Shown here: one piece after another, positions 61,061 through 61,713 of the stretch
How the letters are laid out: every line of letters begins with the position of its first letter
Position numbering within the stretch: the stretch's first letter is position 1
NCBI RefSeq assembly: GCF_018837975.1
Contig: NZ_JAGSOY010000029.1
Coordinates: forward strand, 1 to 61,713
From: Zooshikella harenae
Lineage (GTDB): Bacteria > Pseudomonadota > Gammaproteobacteria > Pseudomonadales > Zooshikellaceae
Direction: 5' to 3'
DNA: 61,713 nt
The notes under the pieces: model-generated
Seen by the model: the letters and a program-made list of their open reading frames with translations, nothing else
Database searches by the model: none
Told to the model about the DNA's origin: nothing
Translations under genes and position numbers: made by a program

Positions 61061-61215
61061 GCCATTAGACTAGACTTTTCTGTTTGTTGTCGACGGCTGA
61101 TAAGAAATAATCTTCTAAATTATGTAGTCTAATAAATATGACTAAAGTCTTATATGATGAGTTTACTGGATCACTTAGTATTTGCTTCCCAATATATTAA
61201 GTAAGGAAGTAGATA

Positions 61216-61713
61216 ATGAAAAATAAAGTAGCTGCAGCATTGGGCTTAAGCCTCAGCCTAGTCGCTGGTCTGGCATTCAGTGCAAATGAAAGATCATTTA
61301 CCTGGTATTCAGCTAGTCTTGGCAACCAGTTGGTGATCAAGTCAACATTTGGTTGTATTGATCAAGAAATGATGTATGAAAAACATGTTATTAAAGCTAC
61401 TGATTCCAGTGGAAACTGGAGGCACAATGACGATGTGTATTTATTTCAATTTTATCCAGAAAATAATCCCTATAATAACAACTTACCTGTTCATACTGTA
61501 GATACCAAGCTGGTTCATGATGCTAATCGCAAGACTACTGACTCATTAGGCAAACCAATCACAATGACAATCTATAAATTCCGTCCATATACTGTTATTG
61601 CAGGCCTACGTGATAATAATCAAACCAAGATAGATTATGCTCGCGAACGAGGATTCCAGGATGGCTGGGGGATTCGCCAAATGTCTATTGATTTGCAATG
61701 TGGTAATTTGTAA
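61216..61713 (+). CDS. Small secreted protein of unknown function
   Basis: This 165-residue protein has a signal peptide (MKNKVAAALGLSLSLVAGLAFSA). The mature part has an even mix of charged and aromatic residues (FTWYSASLGNQLVIKSTFGC, TMTIYKFRPYTVIAG) with two cysteines (FGC and LQC) that may form one disulphide. No family is recognised. AAGGAAG precedes the ATG. Its stop codon is the last three bases of the window, so the gene is complete. Confidence 0.75.
   Translation: MKNKVAAALGLSLSLVAGLAFSANERSFTWYSASLGNQLVIKSTFGCIDQEMMYEKHVIKATDSSGNWRHNDDVYLFQFYPENNPYNNNLPVHTVDTKLVHDANRKTTDSLGKPITMTIYKFRPYTVIAGLRDNNQTKIDYARERGFQDGWGIRQMSIDLQCGNL

Overview
The window looks like chromosomal DNA of an AT-rich marine gammaproteobacterium. 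The class Ia ribonucleotide reductase, MetR/MetE, SoxR, GlpD/GlpR/GlpK, EndA and a SulP transporter are all of gammaproteobacterial type. An Oceanospirillales-like host such as Zooshikella or Spartinivicinus is my guess from gene content and base composition, and I could not test it. No rRNA, tRNA, CRISPR array, prophage or complete insertion sequence was seen. Dispersed palindromic repeats of at least two families sit in many intergenic gaps.

Left part (1-31 kb): a GH5 lipoprotein; the leftward nrdA-nrdB-ferredoxin cluster with a pair of NrdR boxes; an RstA/RstB-like two-component pair whose genes are split by a terminator; divergent metR and metE with a MetR site between them; a stretch of accessory genes (Gfo/Idh oxidoreductase, two GNAT acetyltransferases, a DEDDh exonuclease, a secreted zinc protease with RCC1-like repeats); an unusual GMC oxidoreductase-alpha/beta hydrolase fusion followed by a metallophosphoesterase; a soxR locus whose SoxR box faces a divergent VOC/flavin-reductase pair; and a translationally coupled radical-SAM aminomutase plus ATP-grasp ligase.

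Centre (31.6-44.6 kb): a large gas vesicle island, all on the + strand. The first block holds a conserved cluster protein, a sigma-54 activator, an Hsp20-like GvpH, a double-AAA CDC48-like ATPase and two GvpF/L proteins, followed by an NtrB-like kinase and a single-domain receiver. The second block is gvpA-gvpC-gvpN-gvpV-gvpF-gvpG-gvpJ-gvpK-gvpJ. It is preceded by a textbook -24/-12 promoter and three tandem ATGG-N8-CCAT inverted repeats that look like the activator's upstream sites. The whole cluster can be read as a self-regulated flotation organelle: kinase and receiver or activator switch on sigma-54 transcription of the shell and assembly genes, and chaperones and the AAA ATPase assist assembly.

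Right part (44.7-61.7 kb): a thioredoxin-fold exported protein, a frameshifted lipoprotein gene, a YidD-like gene, a chorismate mutase-cyclohexadienyl dehydratase pair next to a two-component system, a SulP anion transporter, the glpD/glpR/glpK regulon with three GlpR operators, an EndA-type nuclease with a lipobox, and a small secreted protein whose stop codon is the last three bases of the window.
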